A stretch of DNA of 64,000 bases, taken from assembly GCA_008704415.1 (NCBI GenBank), contig VXIS01000029.1, positions 186,001 through 250,000 of the forward strand. The letters run 5' to 3'. Under the pieces are notes generated by a model, which saw nothing but the letters and a program-made list of their open reading frames with translations, made no database searches and was not told the origin of the DNA. This document shows, one piece after another, positions 11,582-21,818 of the stretch. The DNA is from Sphaerosporella brunnea (Eukaryota; Ascomycota; Pezizomycetes; Pezizales; Pyronemataceae). A program made the position numbers and the translations under genes. Numbering within the stretch: position 1 is the stretch's first letter; each line of letters begins with the position of its first letter.

Positions 11582-11767
11582 GAAGGTTTGATGTATTGAA
11601 TGACCAAACAGAGTATCTTCCTAGCAATTGGACATTAGCCAACGACACGGTTTTACTTTTTGCTTTTTTAAACTTGAAAGAATTTGCAGATTCACAATTC
11701 CACAAGAAAGATCTTGGGAAATGGCTTTCCCTGCCGCCAATTTTTGCTCTTAATTTCCTTTAAACTG

Positions 11768-11777
11768 TATATAAAAG
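11768..11777 (+). promoter_or_regulatory. Candidate TATA box
   Basis: TATATAAAAG is followed by a pyrimidine-rich stretch (TCTCTCGCTCTCT), about 390 bp upstream of the gene at 12168, whose 5' leader would be C/A-rich. The motif match is clear; use is inferred. Confidence 0.4.
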
Positions 11778-12167
11778 ATACAACTTCCGGATATCGATAA
11801 TCTCTCGCTCTCTGGCGTTGGAAAAACCCCTTCGACGCTCCAGCTGTTCCCACCATGCAGCACACGATATCATTCAAAGGTTTACTAGTGAGTTTGAAGA
11901 GTATCTTGTAAGGTGTGAACCCATCAAAATTGCGCGTGCGCGTCGGCGAAAGTTCCTGTGGTCAAACCCTATCACCAATGAATTAACTTCAACACTCTAC
12001 CCATTGAGTTCCACCTCCCAGCTTTCAACCAGTTCTCATCTCATATCGATTGCGACCATCAATATCTCGCATCCAACACCCCACAACATCACCATCGACA
12101 ACCTCCCTCGACCGATAACTTCAAACTCCACTACCAACTTTCGAATAAACACCAGTGCAAAGTAACC

Positions 12168-12881
12168 ATGAATCCCCCCATCAGAACAGATTCCCCCATC
12201 TACTCTCACCGGCTGGTTCGCGACCAGCATGGTCGCATGATCCTCATCCGTCCTAATGCCGTTGTGCCATCCCATGTGGTTGCCGCTGAAATCCACAACC
12301 GCGCGACAAATATCGCTCGCGAACTTATCGTCACCCGATATGAGACTCGCTACGACCTGAGTCGCAGTACCGAGACTCTTGACGACTTTCAGCTGGAGCG
12401 AGAGGCCAACGAGGCTGCGGCGTCAGGGTACAAAGCCCGGTATTCGCCATATTTTGGAGGGTAAGTTTGAACCTTTCATTCTCTTTTCCATCCTGTGGAT
12501 CGGTTAGCTGATTTCCCGAAAAGAGTCCCGTCCAAACGTCGCATGCGCTTCGATGCCTGGGTGGAGACCATCCGCGTCAAGGTCTTCAAGCGTCCTCCCA
12601 CCACTTGGGTCGAGACGCTCGAGAACTTGCTCCTCATCGAGTACCTCCAGGACTGCTACAACCAGTGTAATAGCTTTCTCAACAAGGTTAACTATCATTA
12701 CGCCAAGTGGCAGATTTCTCAGATGAGCCGTGAGGAACGCCACGAGCTTGCTGCCAACATCATTGAGAATGTATGTGTTTTGCCGTGAGGCCAGATGGCT
12801 TAGGTTGGAGCTAATGAGGTGTAGGACCGGCGATACAACGGAAAATGGCTCGAGGCTCTGGATACTATGTCTGGCAATTAG
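12168..12881 (+). CDS. Hypothetical protein, three exons, 198 aa
   Basis: Exons are 12168-12460, 12524-12770 and 12825-12881. Intron 1 (63 bp) has a GTAAGT donor, a CTGAT branch and a GAAAAG acceptor. Intron 2 (54 bp) has GTATGT, CTAAT and GTGTAG. Each join keeps the frame, and the last exon adds only 18 residues (DRRYNGKWLEALDTMSGN). The protein is charged and helical with many Arg and Tyr residues; the centre (EYLQDCYNQCNSFLN) contains two cysteines. No signal peptide, membrane segment or known domain is visible. The three consistent splice sites make the gene model strong although the function is unknown. Confidence 0.72.
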
Positions 12882-13697
12882 ACATGAAACCGCGGGGACA
12901 GATCATCTGCTCTTTTCACATACTACGGCGATTTGAAGGGTGGATCTGGATTACAATTTTTCTGTTTCTACTCTGTTCGTGTTCTCGTTGCAACTTGTAA
13001 CGGTTGGCTCTTGTAAATATAACACTTGACTTTTCATTCCACGTATTGTGGCTTTTGGAGGAACTGCTGTGTAGAACCAACGTGCTCGAACAAAGTAACT
13101 GCAAGACCGCTCAAGCTTCTATTAGACGTACAAACATAATTCAGAACGCCCGAAATCATGATACGGTGGCTGTCATCTAGAATGCGCACCGCCTCTACCC
13201 GAAGCCATAGGATTACATTTCTGGCTGTAGCCACCTTCAACATCGGCCCCCCAACGCAAATCTGCTAGATTCCCGTCTGCATCGTTTCCGTCCAGAGCTT
13301 TGCATTCTTGATAGGATACCCAGTGACCGATAGTGGCTTTTATAATTTAGGCTCCGGCTGGCCAGGACCTTGGCGACCTCAACCACGGGCCATCGCTGGA
13401 ATCTCCCATCGCTCTGCAACAACAGGATCCAACACTTTGGCATGTATATCGCCAAAGGTGGCGCAGTCACTGCGCCACCCAAGTGGTTCAAATGGCGTTG
13501 ACAGTGCTCAGCAGCTGCGCTTGACACACTTCATGCACTTTGAACGGGTTGACAGGTGCCCCGAGCCAGCAAACTGCCAGCTCTTTGTTCCTCGGTATCT
13601 GGACTGGACTATGCATCTCTTTTCAACCCGAACAAGTGAGCCTTTCAAGTCAGTACCGTTGCAGCTGCAGCCCGACAGAACCACCACACACCCAACA
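12882..13697. other. Intergenic/5' leader region
   Basis: The frame of the downstream gene is open back to about 13308, including ATGs at about 13531 and 13611, so a longer N-terminus for that gene is possible. Otherwise nothing is recognised. Confidence 0.35.
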
Positions 13698-15506
13698 ATG
13701 CAGAGCATGAGCGAACAATCGCGGGCCCGAGGACCGGACGGCAAGCCCGGGTTTGACGGGCATAGCTTCTCCAAGCCTATAGGCCGCGACCCCGACATCG
13801 GCGCGCCACACCGGGGTTCCAGAAGTCGCCCGCCACAAATCTATGAAGCACAAACCCATGACGCACAAACCGTCGCACCCTTGGATGCGACCGGACTCGA
13901 CAGTGAGGAAGAGTTGTATGGAAGGCTGTTGGAGCACATGGAAGACCTACAGCACTTCCAACGAACCCTCAAGGGCTTTGGCAGCCAAGTCCTCCCCTTA
14001 ACCGAGGCTGTGGGGCCTATAAACCAGTGGAATCGATCAGCCTGGCCTTTTCGTGATAAAGACGACGCGCCCCTGGCCGAGCTTTGGTTCGGCACCCTCA
14101 AAGCGGACCTTATGACCTGCCTTGTGCAGATGCGGGGGTACGTCAAAGAGTTCCGTGCGCTTGGAGCCGAGTTCGAAGCGTTCTGTGCCAACCCCTTTTT
14201 TGGTGTTTCGGCCAAATTCGCAGCGAAAAAAAAGATGCAGCTGGAATTTATTTTGCGCAAGGCGCTTGAGAAAAAGCACAAAGAGCTGGATGCCAGGCTG
14301 GACACAATCAACGCCACCCTGCAGATGGCGCGTCGGGGAATCGTGGCTTTCCATACGTTGAACAAAAAATACTTTGTCCTTGGAGATGATCCGTGGATCA
14401 AGGACCCGTTTGCCACGAGTAACTTCCGCAACCCTTCTTTCCGCATGAACCGATATCAGTGGGAAGTTGAGTGGCTGAAAACGATAGAAGAGATGGGGCC
14501 AGCCAAGATAAAGCGAGAGTATGGCTTCCGTGGGTCCGGCTGGTGGAGAGACAATACCAATCCCAGAACCGGCCGAGACCACCGCCGCCGGAGCGAAAAC
14601 AACTGGGGAAATGAATTTGGCTCAAACGCCTACGTGAGCTGGGGCTCGCGCAGACTGAAGCACCTATACAGAATGCACAAAACAAACGGAGAGTACCTGG
14701 GAGGTGTCAAAAGCGACTTCGCACTTCAAGCGCTGTATGAGCATCGCTACGAACTGGCGCACCGACTTTCAAAAGCGCTGGAAACAGAGGAGAACTTCCT
14801 GGCCCTCATGCAGGACATGAGCAAGATTGTTGCTTCATACAGACCCAAGCAAGAAAATGTCGAAGGAAATGTCCAAGAAGATGTCCAAGAAGATGTGCAA
14901 GAAGGCATCCAAGAGGATATCCAAGAAATCCAAGAAGTTACCCAAGGCGAAGAAGACGCTGGAGAAGCGGTCGAAGAAGAAGAATGGCTCGAGGAAGAAG
15001 ATGCGATCGAAGAAGAAGAATGGCTCGAGGAAGAAGATGCGATCGAAGAAGAAAAATGGCTCGAGGAAGAGGAGGCGGTAGATGCGATCGAAGAAGAAGA
15101 AGAAGAACGACCAGAATCACGAGGCGTTGCCGCGAAATATCTACCCAAAGCTTCCGATGCCTATTCCCACGACTCTTTCCTATCATCGAACCTGGACAAC
15201 GCAAAGCCCAAGTACTTCATGTACCCGGGCCTTCCAGACGACGATGCCGTGGTTGAAGAATTTGGTCTCACTTGGCTTAAAGATCTTGGAAAAGACAACT
15301 GGCGCTGGAAACAGGCTGAAGAAAACACACCAGCTGCCGGTGCCTGGTCAGCCTTGTACGAGAGCATTGGCAAGCCGCAACTGGATCATTGGAGGTCGCC
15401 ATTTTTTAGGCGGGAAGAGGATGTCACGTTTGAGCAGTATCGTCCTGAGCAAGAGGCGGCAGACGTAAATGATGCTGACCTGTTTGACGATATTGAAGCT
15501 TTCTGA
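13698..15506 (+). CDS. Large hypothetical protein with acidic repeat block, ~602 aa
   Basis: This intronless frame was started at ATG 13698 (MQSMSEQSR), after a CA-rich leader. Residues 1-70 are polar and disordered. Residues 70-370 form a helical, aromatic-rich region with Trp-containing stretches (PINQWNRSAWPF) and a Lys-rich helix (KFAAKKKMQLEF). Residues about 390-465 are a Gln/Glu/Val repeat (VQEDVQEDVQEGIQEDIQ) followed by three copies of a 12-residue unit, EEEEWLEEEDAI. The last 120 residues are again mixed, with several Trp/Tyr. No membrane segment. I do not recognise the family. The ordered flanks around an expanded acidic block resemble a fungal orphan gene. Confidence 0.68.
   Translation: MQSMSEQSRARGPDGKPGFDGHSFSKPIGRDPDIGAPHRGSRSRPPQIYEAQTHDAQTVAPLDATGLDSEEELYGRLLEHMEDLQHFQRTLKGFGSQVLPLTEAVGPINQWNRSAWPFRDKDDAPLAELWFGTLKADLMTCLVQMRGYVKEFRALGAEFEAFCANPFFGVSAKFAAKKKMQLEFILRKALEKKHKELDARLDTINATLQMARRGIVAFHTLNKKYFVLGDDPWIKDPFATSNFRNPSFRMNRYQWEVEWLKTIEEMGPAKIKREYGFRGSGWWRDNTNPRTGRDHRRRSENNWGNEFGSNAYVSWGSRRLKHLYRMHKTNGEYLGGVKSDFALQALYEHRYELAHRLSKALETEENFLALMQDMSKIVASYRPKQENVEGNVQEDVQEDVQEGIQEDIQEIQEVTQGEEDAGEAVEEEEWLEEEDAIEEEEWLEEEDAIEEEKWLEEEEAVDAIEEEEEERPESRGVAAKYLPKASDAYSHDSFLSSNLDNAKPKYFMYPGLPDDDAVVEEFGLTWLKDLGKDNWRWKQAEENTPAAGAWSALYESIGKPQLDHWRSPFFRREEDVTFEQYRPEQEAADVNDADLFDDIEAF
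14973..15092 (+). repeat. 36-bp coding repeat, about three copies
   Basis: The unit beginning GAAGAAGAAGAATGGCTCGA encodes EEEEWLEEEDAI. Copies 1 and 2 are identical; copy 3 differs by one base near its start and has a diverged end. It lies inside the 13698-15506 gene. Confidence 0.85.
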
Positions 15507-16947
15507 ACTTGAAACACCGAGCTGACCGGGCTCCGGTGGTGCCGATCAAGTTGGCTTTTTGTTGTATTGTGATTTATTTACAGGTCAGAATTTTCACTTG
15601 CAAATCAACTTGAGCTTAAAATAACATCTCCGAGTGATTGATCGTGATGGTAGTGACAGACTTATGAGCCAAATTTTTAGTCCTTACTTTTCGTCGTGAG
15701 AAATATATAGCCTGGACCGAGTATGTACACGATAGAAATGGAAAAGCGCAGCCTGGGTATGTACTAAGTGAATACTTAGCTTTGTGTTGAAGTATGCGTT
15801 GTTATATATATATATACAGGGCGACGACGAGGGGGGCGACGACAAAGGCGCGGTGAGATGCCAATTTATTTTGCTATCGCCCTTCTATCATAGCCAAGTG
15901 GGGGGACCCCCATCATCTATCGCTGGATCTATCGGTCGGATACCTATTGCGCGCAAAAGTTGCTATAGACTTACGGGAAGTGTTCCAGTACAAACCCTCG
16001 TCCTCGAGTCGAGTCAAGAAGGGAACGTGGCTCAGTCACTTCGCCTCCCATCCCATCTAAGCGAGTACGGCATCCGTAGCGAGGTGCACAACGCGAACTT
16101 GAGATGCCACGGTACAGGATAGTCGGTTGTGGCCAACACCTTTCAACAGAGTACAAGGATGCACGAGAAGGAGTATTATCTGGAAGTTGCAACTGCCTAG
16201 CTGTTGACAAAGCATTGTGATGAAGGCAACGGTGTGACCGCAGGGAATATTGTTTGCCTGGAACCGACCACAAGTAGCCTCTCTGGCTCACTGGATTTTT
16301 GAAATGCGTGCCGGGGGGGGGGGGGTATTTCCCTCTATTTGCGTGCACGAGGGGCAGACGTGAAAATGGGGGCGGTATTTTAAAGGTTTGCCGAAAAAAA
16401 AAACAAAAAAAAAAACTAGTGATCAAGTGTGCGAGGAAACAACATCCTGCTGCGAGTCTGTTATCTAAGGAGCGATGAGGCGACCCGGCTGTGAAGGGGG
16501 TGACGAGTACAGTCGTTCTAGATATGGGGTTTTTTTTGGTGTCGGGACTAACTTGCAGGAAACTGTGATCTTACGACGTCTCCAAACTGCGCAGTCCAAT
16601 ATGCCAGACCTTGCGCGCTGATGTGGGGGTCCCCGAGACGAACTGCAGGACCTCACAAGTCCTTTTTACTCCTCTGGACGGCTAACGAAAGTAGAGTAAA
16701 GATATATATGCCCGTTGACGAAAGGATGTTTGCATCACATCGGAAGCCCGCAAATCAGAAAAAAAAACAGACTCGATACTCTCGAAACAACATTGTAAAC
16801 TAACACAGAAAACTCAAAAAAATCGAGAAAATCGAGAGAAAAAAAAGCAAAAAAAAAAATCGAAAAAAATCAAAGAAAAAACAAAAGAAACCCCAGGAAT
16901 ACTCAGAAAACATGTGTTATTCCCCTTTACCAGTTTCTAGGATGGCG
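15507..16947. other. 1.4-kb intergenic region with simple sequence
   Basis: This gap separates convergent genes. It contains an (AT)n run near 15803-15818, a G run at about 16312-16325, and A-rich low-complexity sequence at 16390-16415 and 16760-16895. No frame on either strand has coding support. Confidence 0.55.
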
Positions 16948-18441
16948 TTAATCATCGCCGTCACTAATCTGTTCTTCATAATCTTCATCGTTTGAGTCGT
17001 CAGCCTCCTCCTCCTCAACCTCCTCAGCCTGTGCTTTTGGTGCGGCTTTTTTCGTGGCTTTAGTCCGTTTCTTGGACTGTCCCTGTCCCTCGGTCCGTTG
17101 CATGATCTCTTGCCTAATCTGTTGCCTGGTCCTTCTCTTAGTCTTTCTCTTTGTAGTTGTCGGTGTAGCTCCATCATCAGAAGGTTGATCAATGAGTATC
17201 AAGGCGTCAGGGTTCCATTTCTTCCATTTCGCGTCGTCCTCAGCCTCTCTTCCCTCTTCCCAAGCCCTTTGAATCTCTTCCCAGACCGCCCTAGTCTTGC
17301 CAGCCACCAGATAATTGATTGATTGAATGTGTTGAGGCTTGATAGGCTGGTAGTAGCGTGTTTTTTGCTCTGGTTCTTTGGGTTCATACCGGAGCTTCAT
17401 TCGCTTCAATCGAGCAAGACCCTCTGGATTGCTCTCTTTGAGCTTTTCCATAAGCCTCACGAAATGTCGCGATGCAAATCCACCGCTGTAATTAATGAGC
17501 CTGAGAAGAATGGCCTCCCGAGTCTCGTTTCTCTCGTGGCGTAGCCTGCGATAGTGTCCCCTCACGGCGGCATCCAACCACTCAAACCTGAAAGGCCTGC
17601 GGTATAACGCAAAGCTGTCATCCGCCAAGATATGATTGAGGCGGGCCACATGGTACCGGCGATTGGCATCGCGAGCCAGCTGGTGGATAGGGTCAAAGTC
17701 TTCAATAGTCTTGTCTCCTGGGGCGGCGAGAGAGCGGGAGTGTACAAAGTTGAAAAATTCATTTGAAATGTCGGCCTGCAAGGCGTACGAGACCGGCGTG
17801 TGAAACTCCCACTCTCTGTAACGATTTCCGCGAAGATTGATAGCCGAACGCATGGGCGCATGGAGATCGGCACCGGTTTCTATCAAGACCCGTGCTGACG
17901 TCTCGGAGTTGTAAATGAGGGCAACGTGCAACGGTGTCGGTGAAAACCACACCAGAGTGGATATCTTCGTCACGGGGTCAATCTTGGACCAAAAGTGGGC
18001 TTCATAAGGGTTGTTGGTGCCCGGTGGGATACCGTAGTCGGCCCCGTACTGCTCAGCCATGCTCCGGAGGATACCCGCTCTTCCATTGGCGGCAGCCCAA
18101 AAAAAGGTTTGCCAGAGATCTCCATGGATGTGGGCACCTTGTATAGAGGCATCGGTGGCAGCGTCTCCTAGACCTGGCGGCAGAGCTTTCTTCCGACGCT
18201 CATCGGCGAGAAACTCTTCCCATTCAGCTTTCGTTCTCCGCGGTCGCCTGCGTCTCCTCGGGCCACCTTTCTTTTTCTTGGCACCTCCTGTGCCTCCTTT
18301 CGCAGGTGTGTCATCTCCGGAGCGTGCAGGAGGGTTGGAAGGGGTGGCGGGCTGGAGGCTGGCAGCTACGGTGTCGAATACACTGGTATCTAGATCGTCG
18401 TCTAGGTCGTCTAAGAGATAGTTACCTAGGTCGTCGGCCAT
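16948..18441 (-). CDS. Ankyrin-repeat-containing protein, 497 aa
   Basis: This single-exon frame starts MADDLGNYLLDDLDDD. Residues 50-75 contain a strong basic cluster (KKKKGGPRRRRRPRR), a likely nuclear localisation signal. Around residues 105-205 is an ankyrin-like region: GDLWQTFFWAAANGRAGILR and then TPLHVALIYNSETSARVLIE leading into TGADLH, the TPLHxA and GADxx signatures of ankyrin repeats. The second half is Arg/Lys-rich and helical. The C-terminus is Lys-rich and then acidic (EEVEEEEADDSNDEDYEE). Ankyrin repeats mediate protein binding, so this may be a nuclear scaffold; no catalytic domain is visible. The bipolar low-complexity ends are unusual beside only one or two clear ankyrin units. 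Confidence 0.7.
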   Translation of the reverse strand: MADDLGNYLLDDLDDDLDTSVFDTVAASLQPATPSNPPARSGDDTPAKGGTGGAKKKKGGPRRRRRPRRTKAEWEEFLADERRKKALPPGLGDAATDASIQGAHIHGDLWQTFFWAAANGRAGILRSMAEQYGADYGIPPGTNNPYEAHFWSKIDPVTKISTLVWFSPTPLHVALIYNSETSARVLIETGADLHAPMRSAINLRGNRYREWEFHTPVSYALQADISNEFFNFVHSRSLAAPGDKTIEDFDPIHQLARDANRRYHVARLNHILADDSFALYRRPFRFEWLDAAVRGHYRRLRHERNETREAILLRLINYSGGFASRHFVRLMEKLKESNPEGLARLKRMKLRYEPKEPEQKTRYYQPIKPQHIQSINYLVAGKTRAVWEEIQRAWEEGREAEDDAKWKKWNPDALILIDQPSDDGATPTTTKRKTKRRTRQQIRQEIMQRTEGQGQSKKRTKATKKAAPKAQAEEVEEEEADDSNDEDYEEQISDGDD

Positions 18442-18502
18442 ATCGAATGGCTAAACCGTTGTCTTAGGTTGAGGCGATGAGTGATCGTCGGTATTGTTTT
18501 GC

Positions 18503-18551
<49 letters not shown>

Positions 18552-19113
18552 GCTGTTGTTGTCGCTGTTGGCGTCGTCGTCGAGATGTTTGCTTGCCGTA
18601 GCCGCAATTGTGCTCTGCAATTTATATCAGCGACCGCAAAAGACGTCAACGTTGGACCAGCCAACTTGATATGCTTCATGAAACCCACTTCTCAAACGCA
18701 GAAACGCGGCTGTCTTTGCACGTGGCGAGTTTGACGGGAGTTTTGCAATTTTCTTTATTCGCATCACACGGAAGCGAAACGCTCTGGATGTCAGTCCAAA
18801 GCGCGGAGATGTCTGCTTGCAACGTCAAGTTGAGCCGTCCCCACCAAAGAAACCGCAGAGGCGGGGCTAAACATTGCAAAAGAAGGCGAATCAATTACTA
18901 TGCTGTGGCTTCATCGTGCGATCGAGTACATGTCACTTCCCCCCTGATGTCCCCCGACCGTCCAGTTGCACCCAGCCATTCGAAAGCCGTGTTACGTGTT
19001 CCATTGCAAGCACGAACCCTAGCACCGCCCACCAACCAACCGTCAGCCGCTTTCGACATGATCGCCAGCAAAGGACTTGGCTCACCCGCACTGTGCTGGA
19101 CGGAAACGACCGC
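18442..19113. other. Intergenic region with GTT microsatellite
   Basis: This 672-bp region lies between two minus-strand genes and holds the promoter of the ankyrin gene and the 3' flank of the zinc-ribbon gene. Apart from the microsatellite nothing is recognised. Confidence 0.45.
18502..18571. repeat. (TTG)n microsatellite
   Basis: About 22 near-perfect TTG/GTT triplets with occasional GCTG interruptions lie just upstream of the ankyrin gene's start (18441) on its promoter side. Confidence 0.95.
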
Positions 19114-20071
19114 CTAGCGGAAGTTGCGACCGTGGCCCATGCACTCGCGGTACCGTCCCAAGTCGCCGACGGAGCAACGTCGGGGCGCGAACGGGTCCGC
19201 GTTGCCAACGGCGACAGGGCCGCGCGGAACCGTGGGGCGCGTGAAAGCAGCGTAGTCCAGCGAGTCGCCCGTGGGGAGCTGAGTGTGGAGTCCAGGTCTG
19301 TGCAACCCGTCCAGCTGTGCGGCCGCGATGCCCCCATCGGAGCTGGCTCTCTTGTGGCGACCTCTGAACTTCCACGGCAAACCGGAAGATGGCTCGCCAT
19401 TTTCGCCCCTGGCATTTTCGGCAGCAACCTATGCTCCGCTTAGTTTTTAATCCTCCGTGAAGGAATGTGTCACTCACTTTTGCTTCCAGGTCCTTTTCCT
19501 TCTTCGCACGCCGCTTGAGAGCTCGCTCCTTGAGCTGCTCGAGAGTCCGTCTGGAAGGCCTCGCGGTGCTGGGGCCCGCCCTGGCGTCTGCGCCATTGTC
19601 TCCCCGCTCTGGGGCGGAATCCGTGGTGGCAACGGCCGTGCGGGCGGAGTGGGGAATCCCCCATCCGGCAGGGTCCTGGATGGCAGCACCGACAATGCTT
19701 TTACCTTTCTTGGAGACATCCGCCGGGCCAGCGCAGCTCCCATCCATCTTGGTACCGCCCTTGGTCACAGCCTCCAAGCTTTTGATAGCATCTCGAACAA
19801 AAGAGGCAGCCAGGTTCGCGTCGGGGGTAGCCAACCTGAACTCCGGCTGGGTACATTTATCGCACAAGCGATTGCGCGTCCCGACAGGCTCGACATGACA
19901 CTCGATGCACAGAGCTGCACCACCCTGCATCATCCAGACGAGGCAGTTATCGCACAAGCGACCACGAGACCTGACCGCATTGGAATGGCACTCGGAACAG
20001 AGAGCTGCGCCATCCTGCATCGACTGCGGAGTCTCCAGACGCTTGATGGGCTTCGAGTATGTGGCGCCCAT
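19114..20071 (-). CDS. Protein with two tandem CX2C-X11-CX2C motifs and a possible myristoylation site
   Basis: Exons are 19478-20071 and 19114-19428, joined in frame across a 49-bp intron (19429-19477; GTGAGT, CTAAG, CATAG); 302 residues. The N-terminus MGATYSKP fits the N-myristoylation consensus (G2, S6). Two near-duplicate zinc-ribbon-like units follow: CSECH...GRLCDNC and CIECH...NRLCDKC, each CX2C-X11-CX2C and both preceded by GGAALC or DGAALC, indicating internal duplication. The middle is polar, then a Lys/Arg-rich helix (LEQLKERALKRRAKKEKDL). The C-terminus ends RYRECMGHGRNFR. It may be a membrane-tethered zinc-binding adaptor. The motifs are seen directly; metal binding and lipidation are inferred. 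No catalytic domain. Confidence 0.7.
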
Positions 20072-20485
20072 GCTTCGCTGTTACGTTAGCGACGTGATGC
20101 TTATCTCCGAACAGCTGAGGTTGCGGTCTCTGTGAATGAACTTACAAGAAAACTTGGGGTGTCCTGATTATTCTACTGCGGGAATGGGCGGGGTAGAGAG
20201 GTGAATGATTGGACGGGTGGGGGTGGTATGAATGTTACGGTCCTTGATTGCGACAAACGATGATGGTTGAAGGTGTCAGATTCTTCTGCTCTGGTGGCCT
20301 AGAATCTCAAACGAGGGGGCAATGCCCCTTGCTTGGGGACCGGACGACTGTGACGGTTTTCACGGCGCTCTGTTGGTCTTAAAAACTGAGGCCTCTTCGC
20401 CGGTGTTCTGATCCCCCCCATACGTCCGTTCCAGTTTTTCCGCTGCGGAACCCTTCTTGGTTACGTATAATTACTACTTGACAGG
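20072..20485. other. Divergent promoter region
   Basis: This 414-bp region separates the minus-strand zinc-motif gene from the plus-strand secreted-protein gene. It is G-rich at 20180-20230. No clear TATA box. Confidence 0.4.
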
Positions 20486-21132
20486 ATGCAGTTCTTTCCA
20501 ATGCTTACGATAGCCCAATGGATCCTGGTGGAAGCCATCGTTTCCACCTGTGTGGGCAGGACTATATCCTCGACCTCGGATGGGCATGACAAAACACAGC
20601 TGCTCAGTGAACGCACAGAATTGAAGGCTGGTTTATCAATCACTGAATATCTTACAATCGGCAACGTGTAAGAGCCAGTGTCTTCATGTCTGAATCATGA
20701 CGTTCTAAAGCCGAGCAGAAGTTATGCAGCGACGGTGACCTGCTTTGTAACCCCGGAAGCTCCACAGGCTACAGATCTTGTTTACAGCGGCCAGCTCCTG
20801 ATCAAAGTGGCTGCCGGAAAAATGTGTCCGGGCAAATACAAGACTGAAATAGTGTGTACTCTTTTTCATCGTTGAGTCCCTTGCCTAGTGTCGACTGGGG
20901 AAGTGATTTATTAATACTTGCATTCTAGCCTTGCGTTTCGGCCATGTACTACGGCACCGTTGACATCGATGTATGCGACTTCCCGCCTCCTGGGATTGAC
21001 TGCAAAATCGTCGGTCGTGCCACCCTTTTGATTGCCGAGAAGTGTACCAAGGGGACGAAGACAGGAGGATGGGTTAATATCAGGGGGGGAGTCTTGGGTT
21101 CGAACGGCACAAAGGTCGTTTGTTTGGAATAG
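20486..21132 (+). CDS. Predicted small secreted cysteine-rich protein, three exons, 172 aa
   Basis: Exons are 20486-20667, 20719-20851 and 20929-21132. Introns are 51 bp (GTAAGA to GAGCAG) and 77 bp (GTGTGT, TTAATAC, TTCTAG), and both keep the frame. The N-terminus MQFFPMLTIAQWILVEAIVS is hydrophobic, consistent with a signal peptide. About seven cysteines follow it: VTCFV, KMCPGKY, IPCVS, DVCDF, IDCKI, EKCTKG and VVCLE. Alternating hydrophobic stretches suggest beta strands. Small, secreted and Cys-rich fits fungal apoplastic or effector-type proteins, but I recognise no family. A second locus (61359-61781) shares a block: TC, ATD, G and PGxY in the same order and similar spacing. Confidence 0.62.
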
Positions 21133-21818
21133 TATGCTACCGAGTGCTGATTGATGATGGAACTGCTTCCAGAGTATTGACGATAGTTGTTTGAGGTTGT
21201 AACACGAGAGAAAGTACATACTATAGCAAAAAATGGTGTGAAATTGCTACCGGAGGTCCACCGCAGTACCGAGAATCCCGAATTACTTCGGTATGCTGAC
21301 CGCGCTCCGGTGTTGTTGCGGTATTGCTGTGGTTGACCTCTCAACAACGGGCAAATATCAATTTTTGGGAGTTCTACTTTACTACGATGGCGACTCCGTC
21401 CGGTTTTTTGCAATAGTACTTCCTTGGTACAGCGAGAGAGATACACGCGGTGCAGATAGATCTCTATTTATTTGTGCCCCAGTTCCCTTCCCACTCCTCA
21501 TAGAAGGATAGCCTAAGTTTCCTGTATAGAAATCTAAGTATCTACATACCGGTGTTGAATCTTAGTTTGTTGTGCAAATTAGGAAGCTACCCGAACAAGT
21601 TATCATGATGCACTCGCACCTGGTGGTCACGATTTGACTCATCAGTTTCCTCTTTTCCACAAACACAAGAGAAAACACAATTCAATTGAACCCGTCTCCT
21701 CTACGCTCCAAAAACCCTTGTCGCAGCAGTTTGCCATCATAAGTACAATCATCAGCACCTTGTACACTACGTACAACGACAAACCCCCTCCACCAACAAA
21801 GGACCCGAAGCAATCACC
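21133..21818. other. Intergenic region
   Basis: This gap runs between the secreted-protein gene and the next plus-strand gene. The last 150 bp (CA- and CT-rich, ending CAATCACC before the ATG) look like a leader. Nothing else seen. Confidence 0.4.

Noticed and set aside
10840..11607. 255-residue minus-strand frame
   Set aside because: Ser-rich low-complexity mirror of the plus-strand gene at 11036-11581, with no structural features.
18477..18734. Poly-Val or poly-Leu protein frames
   Set aside because: Translation of the TTG microsatellite; not a membrane protein.
21105..21120. GGGTTCGAAC, like a tRNA B box
   Set aside because: It lies inside the last exon of the secreted-protein gene, and no A box or cloverleaf surrounds it.
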